Assembly (NCBI RefSeq): GCF_030294945.1
Contig: NZ_AP018448.1
Coordinates: forward strand, 11,194,501 to 11,258,500
Direction of reading: 5' to 3'
DNA from: Streptomyces graminofaciens
GTDB lineage: Bacteria > Actinomycetota > Actinomycetes > Streptomycetales > Streptomycetaceae
DNA length: 64,000 bases
Position 1 is the stretch's first letter; the number at the start of each line of letters is the position of its first letter. The position numbers were made by a program, and so were the translations under genes. This document shows, piece after piece, positions 47,612 to 55,904 of the stretch. The notes below the pieces were generated by a model that saw nothing but the letters and a program-made list of their open reading frames with translations, was not told where the DNA came from and did not search any database.

Positions 47612-49069
47612 ATGACGACCACCTTCGAGAGCGGGCCCGGGCGGCTGTTCATCGGTGGACAGTGGCTCGAGGCGACTGACGGGGCACGCGCCGACGTGAT
47701 CGACCCGTCCACGGGCCAGGTGGTCACGACCGTCGCGGAAGCAGGCGCCGCCGACGTCGACGCCGCTGTACGGGCCGCCCGTGAGGCATTCGACAACGGC
47801 ACCTGGTCCGGGTTGAGCGGCCGCGAGCGCGGCCGGATACTGGGCCGCGTCGCCCAGCTGATCAGGGAGAACGCCGACGAGATCGCGGCCCTGGAGAGCC
47901 GCGACGTGGGCAAGCCGATCACCCTGGCGCACGCCGTCGACGTGACCAACGCGGCCAACGACTACGAGTACTACGCCTCCCTCGCCTGGTCCCTGGACGG
48001 CTCGGCCCGCGACGTCCCGAACAACCGCCTCGCCTACACCAAGCGCGGCCCCATCGGTGTGGTCGGCGCGATCACCCCGTTCAACTTCCCGCTGATCCTG
48101 GCCGGCTCCAAGATCGCCCCCGCGCTCGCGGCCGGCAACACGGTCGTGCACAAGCCGGCCGAGGAGACCCCGCTCAGCGCCCTCTACATGGCGGGGCTCC
48201 TGAAGGAGGCCGGCGTCCCGGACGGCGTCTACAACGTCGTCACCGGCACGGGCCCGGTCGCCGGCGAGGCGCTGCTGCGCAACCCCGGTGTCGACAAGAT
48301 CGCCTTCACCGGCTCCACCGCGACCGGCAGGCACGCGGCGAGCGTCGCCGGCGAGGGCCTGAAGCAGGTCACGATGGAGCTCGGCGGCAACGCGGCGCAC
48401 CTCGTCTTCGAGGACGCCGACATCGAGAAGGCCATCGGCGCCATCATCAAGGGCTTCGTCTTCAACACCGGCCAGTTCTGCATGGGCGGCCCCCGTCTGC
48501 TGGTCGCCCGCTCGGTCTACGAGACCGTGGTCGGCATCCTCGCCGACGCCGTGCCCGGCGTGCCGATCGGCGACCCCCGGCAGCCCGAGACCGTCATCGG
48601 CCCGATGGCGGGCGAGCGGCACCTGAAGAAGGTCGAGGAGTACGTCGAGCTGGCCCGCAAGGAGGGCGGCCGCATCGTCTGCGGCGGCGAGCGCCTCGAC
48701 CTGAACGGCGGCTTCTACTACAAGCCCACCGTCATCGCCGACCTCGGCAACGACTCCCGGGTCGTCCAGGAGGAGGTCTTCGGACCGGTCCTCACCGTGC
48801 AGCCCTTCGACTCCGAGGACGAGGCCGTCGAGCTGGCCAACTCCACGCCGTACGGCCTGGCCTCGGGCATCCAGACCACCAACCTCACCCGCGCCCACCG
48901 CGTCGCCGACCGCCTCCAGGCGGGCATCGTCTGGATCAACGACTGGCCGATGCTCGACCCCGCCGTGCCCTTCGGCGGTGTGAAGGCCTCCGGCTTCGGC
49001 CGCGAGTACGGCCCCGAGGCCCTGGAGTCCTACACCAAGGTCAAGTCCGTCGTCGTCTCGCTCGACTGA
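47612..49069 (+). CDS. NAD(P)-dependent aldehyde dehydrogenase
   Basis: This 485-residue enzyme of the ALDH superfamily oxidises aldehydes to acids. The cofactor loop is FTGSTATGRHAA, the general base Glu lies in TMELGGNAAHLVF, and the catalytic Cys in FNTGQFCMGG. GAGGAG lies 7 bp before the ATG. It is followed by an alcohol dehydrogenase, suggesting a two-step alcohol-to-acid conversion under MarR control. It resembles benzaldehyde or vanillin dehydrogenases, but the substrate is not certain. Confidence 0.92.
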   Translation: MTTTFESGPGRLFIGGQWLEATDGARADVIDPSTGQVVTTVAEAGAADVDAAVRAAREAFDNGTWSGLSGRERGRILGRVAQLIRENADEIAALESRDVGKPITLAHAVDVTNAANDYEYYASLAWSLDGSARDVPNNRLAYTKRGPIGVVGAITPFNFPLILAGSKIAPALAAGNTVVHKPAEETPLSALYMAGLLKEAGVPDGVYNVVTGTGPVAGEALLRNPGVDKIAFTGSTATGRHAASVAGEGLKQVTMELGGNAAHLVFEDADIEKAIGAIIKGFVFNTGQFCMGGPRLLVARSVYETVVGILADAVPGVPIGDPRQPETVIGPMAGERHLKKVEEYVELARKEGGRIVCGGERLDLNGGFYYKPTVIADLGNDSRVVQEEVFGPVLTVQPFDSEDEAVELANSTPYGLASGIQTTNLTRAHRVADRLQAGIVWINDWPMLDPAVPFGGVKASGFGREYGPEALESYTKVKSVVVSLD

Positions 49070-49100
49070 GCACTTCCCCGGGATCACCAGTGAGCCGCTG

Positions 49101-49192
49101 GGAGCGCTCCGGTGTCGAGGGCGCGAGCGCGCGGAGGCCCGACGAAGTGGGGCTGAGCACGGTCGCGCCCCCGACACCGGCCGGAGCGCTCC
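49101..49192. repeat. Long inverted repeat between aldehyde and alcohol dehydrogenase genes
   Basis: The arms at 49101-49126 (GGAGCGCTCCGGTGTCG onward) and 49163-49192 pair over about 26 bp with a small internal bulge; the loop is 36 nt. It may act as an attenuator or mRNA-stabilising hairpin within the two-gene unit, or be a small fold-back element. Confidence 0.6.
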
Positions 49193-49224
49193 GGAGGCTC
49201 ACAATCGAAAAGGAGTTCAGGAGA

Positions 49225-50334
49225 ATGTCCACCACCACACGTGCCGCCGTGGTCGAGTCCGGGGGCGCGCCCTTCACCCTCTCCGAGGTCGTCCTGGACC
49301 AGCCGGGACCGGGCGAGGCGCAGGTCCGTATGGTCGCCGCCGGGCTGTGCCACACCGACCTCGGTGTCGCCAGCGGCGCCCTGCCCTTCCCGCTCCCCGG
49401 AGTCCTCGGCCACGAGGGCGCCGGTGTCGTCGAGGCCGTCGGCCCGGGCGTCACCTCCGTAGCCCCGGGCGACCACGTCCTGCTGTCCTTCACCTCCTGC
49501 GGCAGCTGTCACAACTGCCGTGACGGGCACCCGGCGTACTGCGCCACCTGGCTCCCGCTGAACCTGCTCGGTGGCCGCCGCGCCGACGGCACCAGCACCA
49601 TCAGCCGCGACGGCCAGGACCTCGGCGGCCACTTCTTCGGCCAGTCCTCGTTCGCCGAGCGCGCCCTGGTCGACGAGCGCAGCCTCGTCAAGGTCGACCC
49701 CGAGGTGCCGCTCGACTCCATCGCCCCCCTCGGCTGCGGCGTACAGACCGGTGTCGGCGCCGTCTGGAACGTGCTGGAGCCGCGCGCGGGCAGCACGGTC
49801 GTCGTCCTCGGCGCCGGAGCCGTCGGCCTCTCCGCCGTGATGGCGGCCGCCCTCACCCCGGCGACCACGATCATCGCCGTCGACAAGGTCGGCGAACGCC
49901 TGGAGCTGGCCAAGGAGCTGGGCGCCACGCACACGGTGAACGCGAACGAGGTCGACGACCTCACCGAGGCCGTCATGGAGATCACCGGCGGCCGGGGCGC
50001 CGACGGTGTCGTGGAGACAACCGGCAGCGTCTTCGTGCTCCGCAAGGGCGTCGACTCCCTCGCCGCGCGCGGCACCCTCGTGATCGTCGGCGCCCCGCCG
50101 TTCGGCACCGAGGTCTCCCTCGACGTCAACGGCATGCTCGGCGGCAAGCGGGTCGTCGGTCTCACCCTCGGCGACAACGAGATCCAGACCGCCATCCCGG
50201 TCCTCGTCCAGCTCGTCAAGGACGGCAAGCTCCCGCTGGAGCGTCTGATCAGCCGCTACAAGTTCGAGGACATCGACCAGGCGGTGGCGGACATGAGCGG
50301 CGGCAAGACCATCAAGCCAGTGCTGACGTTCTGA
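49225..50334 (+). CDS. Zinc-dependent alcohol dehydrogenase (MDR, aryl-alcohol type)
   Basis: This 369-residue medium-chain dehydrogenase oxidises alcohols to aldehydes with NAD. The catalytic zinc ligands are in GLCHTD (Cys), GHEGAG (His, Glu) and LGCGVQTG (Cys); the structural zinc site is CGSCHNCRDGHPAYC. The cofactor loop is VLGAGAVGLSA. Resemblance is to benzyl-alcohol and related class III-like dehydrogenases. AGGAG lies 6 bp before the ATG. It presumably feeds the upstream aldehyde dehydrogenase. Confidence 0.92.
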   Translation: MSTTTRAAVVESGGAPFTLSEVVLDQPGPGEAQVRMVAAGLCHTDLGVASGALPFPLPGVLGHEGAGVVEAVGPGVTSVAPGDHVLLSFTSCGSCHNCRDGHPAYCATWLPLNLLGGRRADGTSTISRDGQDLGGHFFGQSSFAERALVDERSLVKVDPEVPLDSIAPLGCGVQTGVGAVWNVLEPRAGSTVVVLGAGAVGLSAVMAAALTPATTIIAVDKVGERLELAKELGATHTVNANEVDDLTEAVMEITGGRGADGVVETTGSVFVLRKGVDSLAARGTLVIVGAPPFGTEVSLDVNGMLGGKRVVGLTLGDNEIQTAIPVLVQLVKDGKLPLERLISRYKFEDIDQAVADMSGGKTIKPVLTF

Positions 50335-50382
50335 ACCACGCCTCGGCATTGGCGTCCGCGGCCGTGCCTCTCCCCGCGGCCG

Positions 50383-50430
50383 GACGGCCCTGTGGGCGAC
50401 CTGAACACCAGGTCCGCCCGCAGGGCCGTC
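50383..50430 (+). terminator. Terminator hairpin after the alcohol dehydrogenase
   Basis: The arms 50383-50403 and 50408-50430 (GACGGCCCTG/CAGGGCCGTC outer, ACCTG/CAGGT inner) form a long stem with a small loop, 49 bp past the stop. There is no T-run. Confidence 0.6.
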
Positions 50431-50516
50431 GAACGTTCGGGGCCCCCGCGACGTCGGAGGAGTGACACGGCGTTCGTGGCGTGTGAAAGGGCTTCGTGAA
50501 CGGCAAGGGGTGGGGC

Positions 50517-51383
50517 ATGCGGGGAAGATTCGTGGCGACGGCGGTCCTGGTGGCCGTGACGGCGGTGGGATGCGGCACCGGGAAGCAGGACGACCCCGTG
50601 ACAGCCGGTACGCCGCCCGCCACGCCTTACGACGGCCCCCTCCACCTCCCGCACAAGGAGGTGGACGAGGACGGCGTCGAGGCGATCAGAACCGAGTCGG
50701 GCGCGGCCGGAAAGGCCCTGGAGTGCGCCGGCGAGATCTACGACGGCGGCGGAGGCCCCGGTGGCTGGGGCGAGAACGACGGCGGTGACACGCCCGAGGA
50801 GGGCCTGGAGGCGTACTTCGACATCGAGGTGCCCGATGTCCCCAGGGAGGGCTACCGCGTCGAGCGTGCGGAGAAAAACCGCGTCCTGTTCTCCTACGAC
50901 GTCGACGGCAGGACCAAGGTCGCCGTGATCGTCGCCAAGGACCGGAAGAACAGCCCCGGCTGGGGCCCGGAGACCAGCGCCTCCTGCGACCCGGCCGAAC
51001 TTCCGGCGAGCTTCACCGACTCCCAGTGGTACGAGATCTGGACCGACGAGGACGGCAAGCGCGTCCCGATCACGAAGGTGCACACCTCGAAGGGGCCGGA
51101 GCACTGCGACTGGCAGGACGCCCACTTCCTGTCGGTCGGCAGCGACGCGGACGGGGACGGGAAGCTGTACGGCCGCGATCCGGACGGGGTCCTGCCCGAG
51201 GGCATGCTCACCGCCGCCTACGACGGCGACGCGCGTATGCCCGAGGGGGCGCGTGACACCGGGTACCGCCACGAGGACCGGTCGCTGTGGCTCGTCGAGG
51301 ACGACCCGTCGAAGGCGTACGTCCGCACACCGGACGGCGTCGAGGCGTGGCCCGCGGTCGCCGAGGGCAAGGGCTGCGCCTGA
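50517..51383 (+). CDS. Hypothetical lipoprotein (288 aa)
   Basis: The signal peptide MRGRFVATAVLVAVTAVGC ends in the lipobox AVGC, so the protein is anchored to the outer face of the membrane. The mature part is acidic and rich in Asp and Gly (GGGGPGGWGENDGGDTPE, SDADGDGKLYGRDPDG), with four later cysteines that may form disulphides. I do not recognise a family. The ATG at 50517 directly precedes the signal; GTG 50496 is in frame. It converges on a TetR gene through a long hairpin. Confidence 0.75.
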   Translation: MRGRFVATAVLVAVTAVGCGTGKQDDPVTAGTPPATPYDGPLHLPHKEVDEDGVEAIRTESGAAGKALECAGEIYDGGGGPGGWGENDGGDTPEEGLEAYFDIEVPDVPREGYRVERAEKNRVLFSYDVDGRTKVAVIVAKDRKNSPGWGPETSASCDPAELPASFTDSQWYEIWTDEDGKRVPITKVHTSKGPEHCDWQDAHFLSVGSDADGDGKLYGRDPDGVLPEGMLTAAYDGDARMPEGARDTGYRHEDRSLWLVEDDPSKAYVRTPDGVEAWPAVAEGKGCA

Positions 51384-51399
51384 GCCGGTACGGGGGCTC

Positions 51400-51497
51400 A
51401 GAGCCGGTGTCCGGACCCGGGCCGGGAGCATGCCGCCTGGCACGTACGCTCGCCGCATTGACGACGCTCGTCCGGCCGGGGCCCGGACACCGGCTCT
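51400..51497. terminator. Bidirectional terminator-like hairpin
   Basis: The arms 51400-51426 (AGAGCCGGTGTCCGG onward) and 51472-51497 pair over about 26 bp, with a 45-nt loop. It lies between the stops of the convergent lipoprotein and TetR genes and touches the TetR stop codon. Confidence 0.65.
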
Positions 51498-52051
51498 CAA
51501 CGGCTGCGGTGCAGGGCGACCAGCAGCTGCCACGACTGGTGGGCGATCTCCTCCGAGGAGGCGTCGATCCGCCCGTGCAGCCAGTCCGCGAGGACCCCCG
51601 CGAAGGTGGCGGCCACGGCCGACGCCACCAGCGGGGCGTCCGCGGCCCCCGCCAGCTCGCGCTCACGGAGGCTGTAGGCCCGCAGGTCCCGGTACAGGAC
51701 CCGGCCCAGCGGACCGCTGCCGCCCGGCGCCAGCAGTGTGCGGTACAGCGCGGCGTGCGGGGCGAGCGAGGCGAAGAACTCCACCAGAGCCTCGGGCGCC
51801 CGCACCGGGTCGGGGCGCCCGCGCCAGGCGTGCAGGGCGTCCACGGCCTCCCGTACGACATCGGCGCAGGCGTCCACCGCCAGCGCCTCCAGGTCGGTGT
51901 AGTGCACATAGAACGTGGCCCGGCCGACCCCCGCGCGGCGGACCAGCGCGGCCACGCTGACCTCCGCCAAGGGGTGCCGGGCGCACTCGGCGAGGAGGGC
52001 TTCCCGCAGCTTGGCCCGGGTACGGGCGGCCCGGGGATCCTCCATGGTCAT
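51497..52051 (-). CDS. TetR family transcriptional regulator
   Basis: This 184-residue regulator has a clear helix-turn-helix (VSVAALVRRAGVGRATFYVHYTDLEALA) and a C-terminal domain of the TetR_C_33 kind. It starts in a 4-bp overlap with the upstream DUF1304 stop, so the two genes form an operon. It presumably represses its own operon through the twin sites at 52455 and 52476. Confidence 0.9.
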   Translation of the reverse strand: MTMEDPRAARTRAKLREALLAECARHPLAEVSVAALVRRAGVGRATFYVHYTDLEALAVDACADVVREAVDALHAWRGRPDPVRAPEALVEFFASLAPHAALYRTLLAPGGSGPLGRVLYRDLRAYSLRERELAGAADAPLVASAVAATFAGVLADWLHGRIDASSEEIAHQSWQLLVALHRSR

Positions 52052-52410
52052 CCGGCGACGAGCACGGCGGCCAGGGCCAGGGCGCCGGGGAGGGCCTGCG
52101 CGACCAGGATGCGGCGGTTGGCCGTGGCCGCCCCGTACACGCCCGCGACGATCACGCAGCCGAGGAAGAAGATCTGCGCGCGGTAGCCGGTCGGGTCACC
52201 GGCGATCAGGCCCCACACCAGACCGGCGGCGAGGAAGCCGTTGTAGAGCCCCTGGTTGGCGGCCAACGCGGCGGTCCGCTGCGCCATCTCGGCGTCGAGC
52301 CCGTGGAAGCTCATCCCCGGCTTCTTCTGCCACAGGAACATCTCCATCACCAGGATGTACACATGCAGCGCGGCCACCAGCGCGACCAGCACATTCGCCA
52401 GGATCTCCAT
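52048..52410 (-). CDS. DUF1304-family membrane protein
   Basis: This 120-residue protein has four transmembrane helices (ILANVLVALVAALHVYILVME, NQGLYNGFLAAGLVWGLIAG, IFFLGCVIVAGVYGAATA, LPGALALAAVLVAG). The QxLYNxFLAAG pattern is typical of DUF1304. The function is unknown; being co-regulated with a TetR protein is compatible with small-molecule efflux or membrane stress. Confidence 0.88.
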   Translation of the reverse strand: MEILANVLVALVAALHVYILVMEMFLWQKKPGMSFHGLDAEMAQRTAALAANQGLYNGFLAAGLVWGLIAGDPTGYRAQIFFLGCVIVAGVYGAATANRRILVAQALPGALALAAVLVAG

Positions 52411-52454
52411 GGTCGACGGACTCCTTCTCCAACACTTGACACTTCATTAACTCT

Positions 52455-52489
52455 TGGACAGGTGTCCACTATAGCTGGACAGTCGTCCA
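52455..52489. promoter_or_regulatory. Twin TetR operators and promoter of the DUF1304-TetR operon
   Basis: TGGACAGGTGTCCA (52455-52468, 6-bp arms) and TGGACAGTCGTCCA (52476-52489, 5-bp arms) are spaced 21 bp apart. Between them, on the minus strand, is TATAGT, a good -10 box. Two helical turns of spacing suggest cooperative binding of two dimers. Confidence 0.65.
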
Positions 52490-52566
52490 TGAAGTCACCG
52501 GGGTCGGATCACCCGGGGCGGGTACAGGGAGTACATAGGTCGACGGGGCGGACCCACGGAGGAGTC

Positions 52567-52959
52567 ATGGCACTGGTCGAGGCCGGAGTGGTGGTGCTGG
52601 ACTGCGTCGAGCCGACGCAGCTCGCCACGTTCTACAAGGAACTGCTCGACGCCGAGGAGACGGAGGCGACCGTCGACCGGGTCGAGATCAGGGGCGCGGG
52701 CGGTACGCGCATGGCGTTCAGCCGGGACGCCCTCGCCACCCCGCCGAGCTGGCCGCGCCCCGAGGAGTCCTTCCACACCCATCTGGACTTCTATGTCGAG
52801 GACCTGGACGGGGCCGAGCGGAGGGTCGTCGCCCTGGGCGGCCGCCCGATCGAGATGAGGGACCCGGGCGGCGGGCTCGGGGAACGGTCCTACGCCGATC
52901 CGGCCGGCCACACCTTCACCCTGCGCCGCGTGATACCCGCGGCACCGGAACCCTGCTGA
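52567..52959 (+). CDS. VOC-family (glyoxalase-like) protein
   Basis: This 130-residue vicinal-oxygen-chelate protein has the paired beta-alpha-beta motifs VLDCVEPTQLATFYKELLDA and HTHLDFYVEDLDGAERRVVALGG, ending in YADPAGHTFTL. Metal-ligand candidates are His in HLDF and the final strand. Roles in this family range from dioxygenases to antibiotic-binding proteins; nothing nearby decides. GGAGGAGTC precedes the ATG. Confidence 0.87.
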   Translation: MALVEAGVVVLDCVEPTQLATFYKELLDAEETEATVDRVEIRGAGGTRMAFSRDALATPPSWPRPEESFHTHLDFYVEDLDGAERRVVALGGRPIEMRDPGGGLGERSYADPAGHTFTLRRVIPAAPEPC

Positions 52960-52992
52960 CCCCGACCCGCTGACCCCGCTCGGACCCGCCGC

Positions 52993-53304
52993 TCAGTCCT
53001 GGTCGTTCTTCTCGGCCGACTCCTTGGTCGGCCAGCTTCCGGTGGACCGTTCGATGGCCTTGGCGCCCGCGCGGTTTACCACGCTGCGGACCGCGGCGAA
53101 GATCGCGCCCTGCAGGGCCGCCGCGAGCAGCACCTCGCCCCAGCCGCGGTCCCGGTCCAGCGCGTCGGGCGTGTCGTCCTCGTGCCGGATGGCCTTCCAG
53201 GTCTTACGGAAGGCGAAGGAGGAGATGGCGCCCCCTGCCAGGCCGAGCACGAGCCCGACGGGCTGGTAGACGAGCGGCAGCTTCTTCTTCTTGTTCTTGG
53301 ACAT
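52993..53304 (-). CDS. DUF4235-family membrane protein
   Basis: This 103-residue protein is of a family common in actinobacteria. It starts with a Lys-rich stretch (MSKNKKKKLPLVYQPVG), has a hydrophobic segment LGLAGGAISSFAFRKTW and a second EVLLAAALQGAIFAAVRSVVNRAG, and ends acidic. The function is unknown. It lies 24 bp before the stop-side neighbour in a possible unit with the reductase gene. Confidence 0.85.
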   Translation of the reverse strand: MSKNKKKKLPLVYQPVGLVLGLAGGAISSFAFRKTWKAIRHEDDTPDALDRDRGWGEVLLAAALQGAIFAAVRSVVNRAGAKAIERSTGSWPTKESAEKNDQD

Positions 53305-53328
53305 CGGGTTCCTCCATGTGAACCGTGG

Positions 53329-54345
53329 TCAGGCGCGACCCGTGGGCGGCACGGCCTCCGGGCCGGGCACCGGACCGGGTGGTGTTCCGTCGCCGAACGG
53401 GCGTCCGCCCAGCTCCTCGCGGTGGTGGGGCGTCAGCCAGCCGGACGTATCGGGGCCGAGCGGCACGATGCCGGTCGGGTTGATGCCGGTGTGCACCTGG
53501 TGGTAGTGCCGCTTGATGTGGTCGAAGTCGACGGTGTCACCGAAGCCGGGGGTCTGGAAGAGGTCGCGGGCGTACGCCCACAGCACCCGGTCCTCCGCCA
53601 GCTTCCACAGATTGCACTTGAAGTGGCCGTGGTAGACGGCGTCGAAGCGCACGAGGGTGGTGAACAGCCGGATGTCGGCCTCGGTGATCGTGTCGCCGAC
53701 GAGATACCGCCGGCGCGCCAGCCGCTCCGACAGTGCCTGAAACCTGCGGAACACTCCGGCGCAGGCCTCCTCGTACGGCTTCTGGCCGGTGGCGAAGCCC
53801 GCCCGGTACACGCCGTTGTTGACGTCCTCGTAGACCTCCGCCATCACGGTGTCGATCTCGTCGCGCAGCGCGACCGGATACAGGTCGGGCGCTCCCTCGC
53901 GGTGCAGGGCCGTCCACTCGGTGGCGAGATCGAGGGTGAGCCGCTGGTAGTCGTTGCTGACCAGCTTGCCGCTCGGCACGTCGACGAGCGCGGGCACGCT
54001 CACCCCGTCCGGATAGTCGGTCGCCCGGGCGTCGTACGCCTCCTTGAGGAAGCGGATGCCGAGGACGGGGTCCCGGCCGTCCGGGTCCAGGGTGAACCGC
54101 CAGCTGCGGTCGTCCTGGACGGGGTCGGCGATCGCCAGCGACAGCGCGTTCTCCAGGCCCAGCAGCCGGCGCGAGATCACACCCCGGCTCGCCCAGGGAC
54201 AGGCCCGGCTGACGACGAGCCGGTAGCGGCCCGCCTCCACCGGCCAGCCGTCCCGGCCGTCCGCCGTGACCCGGTCGGTGAAGTGGCTCCTGGACCGCTG
54301 GAACTCCCTCCGCCCGTACTCCTCGTTGCCTTCGCCGACGCCCAT
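53329..54345 (-). CDS. Glutathionyl-hydroquinone reductase-like GST (Xi class)
   Basis: This 338-residue protein has a thioredoxin-like N-terminal domain with the catalytic Cys in SRACPWASR and a C-terminal helical GST domain. Family signatures include NDYQRLTLDLATEW, NNGVYRAGFATGQKPYE and RLFTTLVRFDAVYHGHFKCN. Xi-class enzymes reduce thiol-hydroquinone conjugates; actinobacteria usually lack glutathione and homologues may use mycothiol. The ATG at 54345 is supported by the MGVGEGNEEYG start. Electron-deficient quinones from aromatic catabolism could be a substrate. Confidence 0.88.
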   Translation of the reverse strand: MGVGEGNEEYGRREFQRSRSHFTDRVTADGRDGWPVEAGRYRLVVSRACPWASRGVISRRLLGLENALSLAIADPVQDDRSWRFTLDPDGRDPVLGIRFLKEAYDARATDYPDGVSVPALVDVPSGKLVSNDYQRLTLDLATEWTALHREGAPDLYPVALRDEIDTVMAEVYEDVNNGVYRAGFATGQKPYEEACAGVFRRFQALSERLARRRYLVGDTITEADIRLFTTLVRFDAVYHGHFKCNLWKLAEDRVLWAYARDLFQTPGFGDTVDFDHIKRHYHQVHTGINPTGIVPLGPDTSGWLTPHHREELGGRPFGDGTPPGPVPGPEAVPPTGRA

Positions 54346-54448
54346 TTCCGCCCACACCTCTCGGTGTCCCGATACATCCGACTCTGTGAGGGTTCCCCTT
54401 TTTCTTCGGTTGCCACGGGGTGCGGCCGACCGGTGGGGGGCACAGGGA

Positions 54449-54479
54449 ACCCCGCCGCGACGGGGGAGCGCGGCGGGGT
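54449..54479 (-). terminator. Hairpin terminator downstream of the Ddn-like gene
   Basis: An 11-bp stem (ACCCCGCCGCG/CGCGGCGGGGT) with a 9-nt loop lies about 90 bp past the Ddn-like stop on the minus strand, in the gap before the reductase gene. Confidence 0.55.
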
Positions 54480-54570
54480 CCGAGGCTCGGGTGCCCGGTG
54501 CCCGGCGCGTCATGCGCCGCACACCGAAGAATTTCTGCGGGGTTCGCTCAGTGACCGTCAGCCGGTCGCG

Positions 54571-55020
54571 TCACGCCCCGGCCGGCGGCTCCAACACGAA
54601 GACGGGGATCTCCCGGTCGGTCCGCTCCTGGTAGTCGGCGTACGGCGGATAGGCGGCTACCGCCCGCCGCCACCACTCGGCCTTCTCGTCACCGGTGACC
54701 TCGCGCGCGGACACGTCCTGCTTCACGGGCCCGTCCTGGAGCTCCGCGACGGGGTGCGACTTGAGGTTGTGGTACCAGACGGGGTGCTTGGGGGCGCCGC
54801 CCTGCGAGGCGACGACCGCGTACCGGCCTTCGTGCTCCACACGCATCAGCGGAGTCTTGCGGATCTTTCCGCTCTTCGCGCCGAGCGTGGTGAGGACGAC
54901 GACCGGCATACCGGAGTCCAGCAACGTCGTCCCCTCGGTGCCGCCCGAGCTCTCGTACAGCTCGACCTGCTCGCGGACCCACTGTGTCGGGCTGGGCTCG
55001 TACTCGCCGTCGAATGGCAT
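54571..55020 (-). CDS. Deazaflavin (F420)-dependent nitroreductase-family protein (Ddn-like)
   Basis: This 149-residue split-beta-barrel protein matches the Ddn/F420H2-dependent quinone reductase family. Seen are [28 protein letters not shown] (the phosphate-contacting GxxSGxxRxTPL motif), [17 protein letters not shown] and the C-terminal [21 protein letters not shown]. Such enzymes use reduced F420 to reduce quinones or other conjugated carbonyls. The ATG at 55020 is the family-like start. It lies downstream of the LysE gene. Confidence 0.9.
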   Translation of the reverse strand: MPFDGEYEPSPTQWVREQVELYESSGGTEGTTLLDSGMPVVVLTTLGAKSGKIRKTPLMRVEHEGRYAVVASQGGAPKHPVWYHNLKSHPVAELQDGPVKQDVSAREVTGDEKAEWWRRAVAAYPPYADYQERTDREIPVFVLEPPAGA

Positions 55021-55115
55021 GGCAACCGTCCCTTGTCGTGTGGCGATGCTGTCCCGGGTGCAACAACCGCGGGGTGCGGAATCATCCGCACCGGACGGCG
55101 GAGAAGGCGGATCGG

Positions 55116-55748
55116 TCACGAGGGCACCACCGTCCGCACGGCCAGGAACGCGATCACCGCGCTGGACACGAGCGCCGTCACCAGCTGCCCCCGCTGCCCG
55201 GTCAGGGCCCGCCCGAGCAGCGCCCCGCCCCCGGCGAGCAGCAGTTGCCAGGTGGCGGAGGCGAGGAAGGCGGCCAGGACGAACACGCCCTGTTCCAGGG
55301 GGCGTACGGCCTCGGTGGCGCGGCTGCCGAGCACGAGCGCGGCGAAGTAGACCACCGTGGTGGGGTTGAGGAGGGTGATGCCGAGGAGGCTCAGAAAGGC
55401 CCGGGCCGGGCTCGGTGGGGCTTCGTCGGTGCGGGCGGTGAGCTGCCGGTGGTCGCGGTACCGGCGCAGGGCTGTGACCGCGCCGCTCAGCGCCAGTGCG
55501 AGCAGGACCAGGGCGGAGGCCCAGCGCAGGGGGCCGAGGACGGGCCGGAGGGCGGCCGCGAGGGCCGTGCCGCCGAGGGCGGCGATCAGGGCGTAGAGCC
55601 CGTCTGCGGTGGCCACGCCGAGTGCGGCCGAGGCGCCGGTGCGCAGGTTCGTACGGGCGGTGAGGGAGACGAGGTAGGTCGCGACGGCCCCGACCGGGAC
55701 GGCGATGCCGTAGCCCGCGAGGAGGCCCGCGACGAGCGCGGCCGTCAT
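55116..55748 (-). CDS. LysE/RhtB-family amino-acid exporter
   Basis: This 210-residue membrane protein has six hydrophobic segments; the N-terminus [19 protein letters not shown] is the LysE motif (usually GPxPGP), followed by the loop around [18 protein letters not shown] and [19 protein letters not shown]. It exports amino acids or related metabolites. The ATG at 55748 overlaps the stop of a small upstream frame by 4 bp; an earlier in-frame ATG at 55772 is possible. Confidence 0.85.
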   Translation of the reverse strand: MTAALVAGLLAGYGIAVPVGAVATYLVSLTARTNLRTGASAALGVATADGLYALIAALGGTALAAALRPVLGPLRWASALVLLALALSGAVTALRRYRDHRQLTARTDEAPPSPARAFLSLLGITLLNPTTVVYFAALVLGSRATEAVRPLEQGVFVLAAFLASATWQLLLAGGGALLGRALTGQRGQLVTALVSSAVIAFLAVRTVVPS

Positions 55749-55852
55749 GACCGGGGCGGTGTCGGCCCCCACGGTCGGCCGGACTGCTGCTGCCCCCGCA
55801 CCGAGAGGACGGTGGCGGGGGTCAGCGGCAGGAAGGCGTCGATGATGAACAT
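55745..55852 (-). CDS. Possible 35-aa leader or small ORF coupled to the LysE gene
   Basis: A short frame starts at ATG 55852 ([20 protein letters not shown]) and its TGA overlaps the LysE start in ATGA. The first 20 codons have normal coding bias. It could be a translationally coupled leader peptide, a fragment of a larger lost gene, or chance. No family recognised. Confidence 0.3.
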   Translation of the reverse strand: MFIIDAFLPLTPATVLSVRGQQQSGRPWGPTPPRS

Positions 55853-55904
55853 GGGCAGATCCTGGGGGCGGCCGTCGTGCCCCCGCAATCGATTTACGGC
55901 GGCC

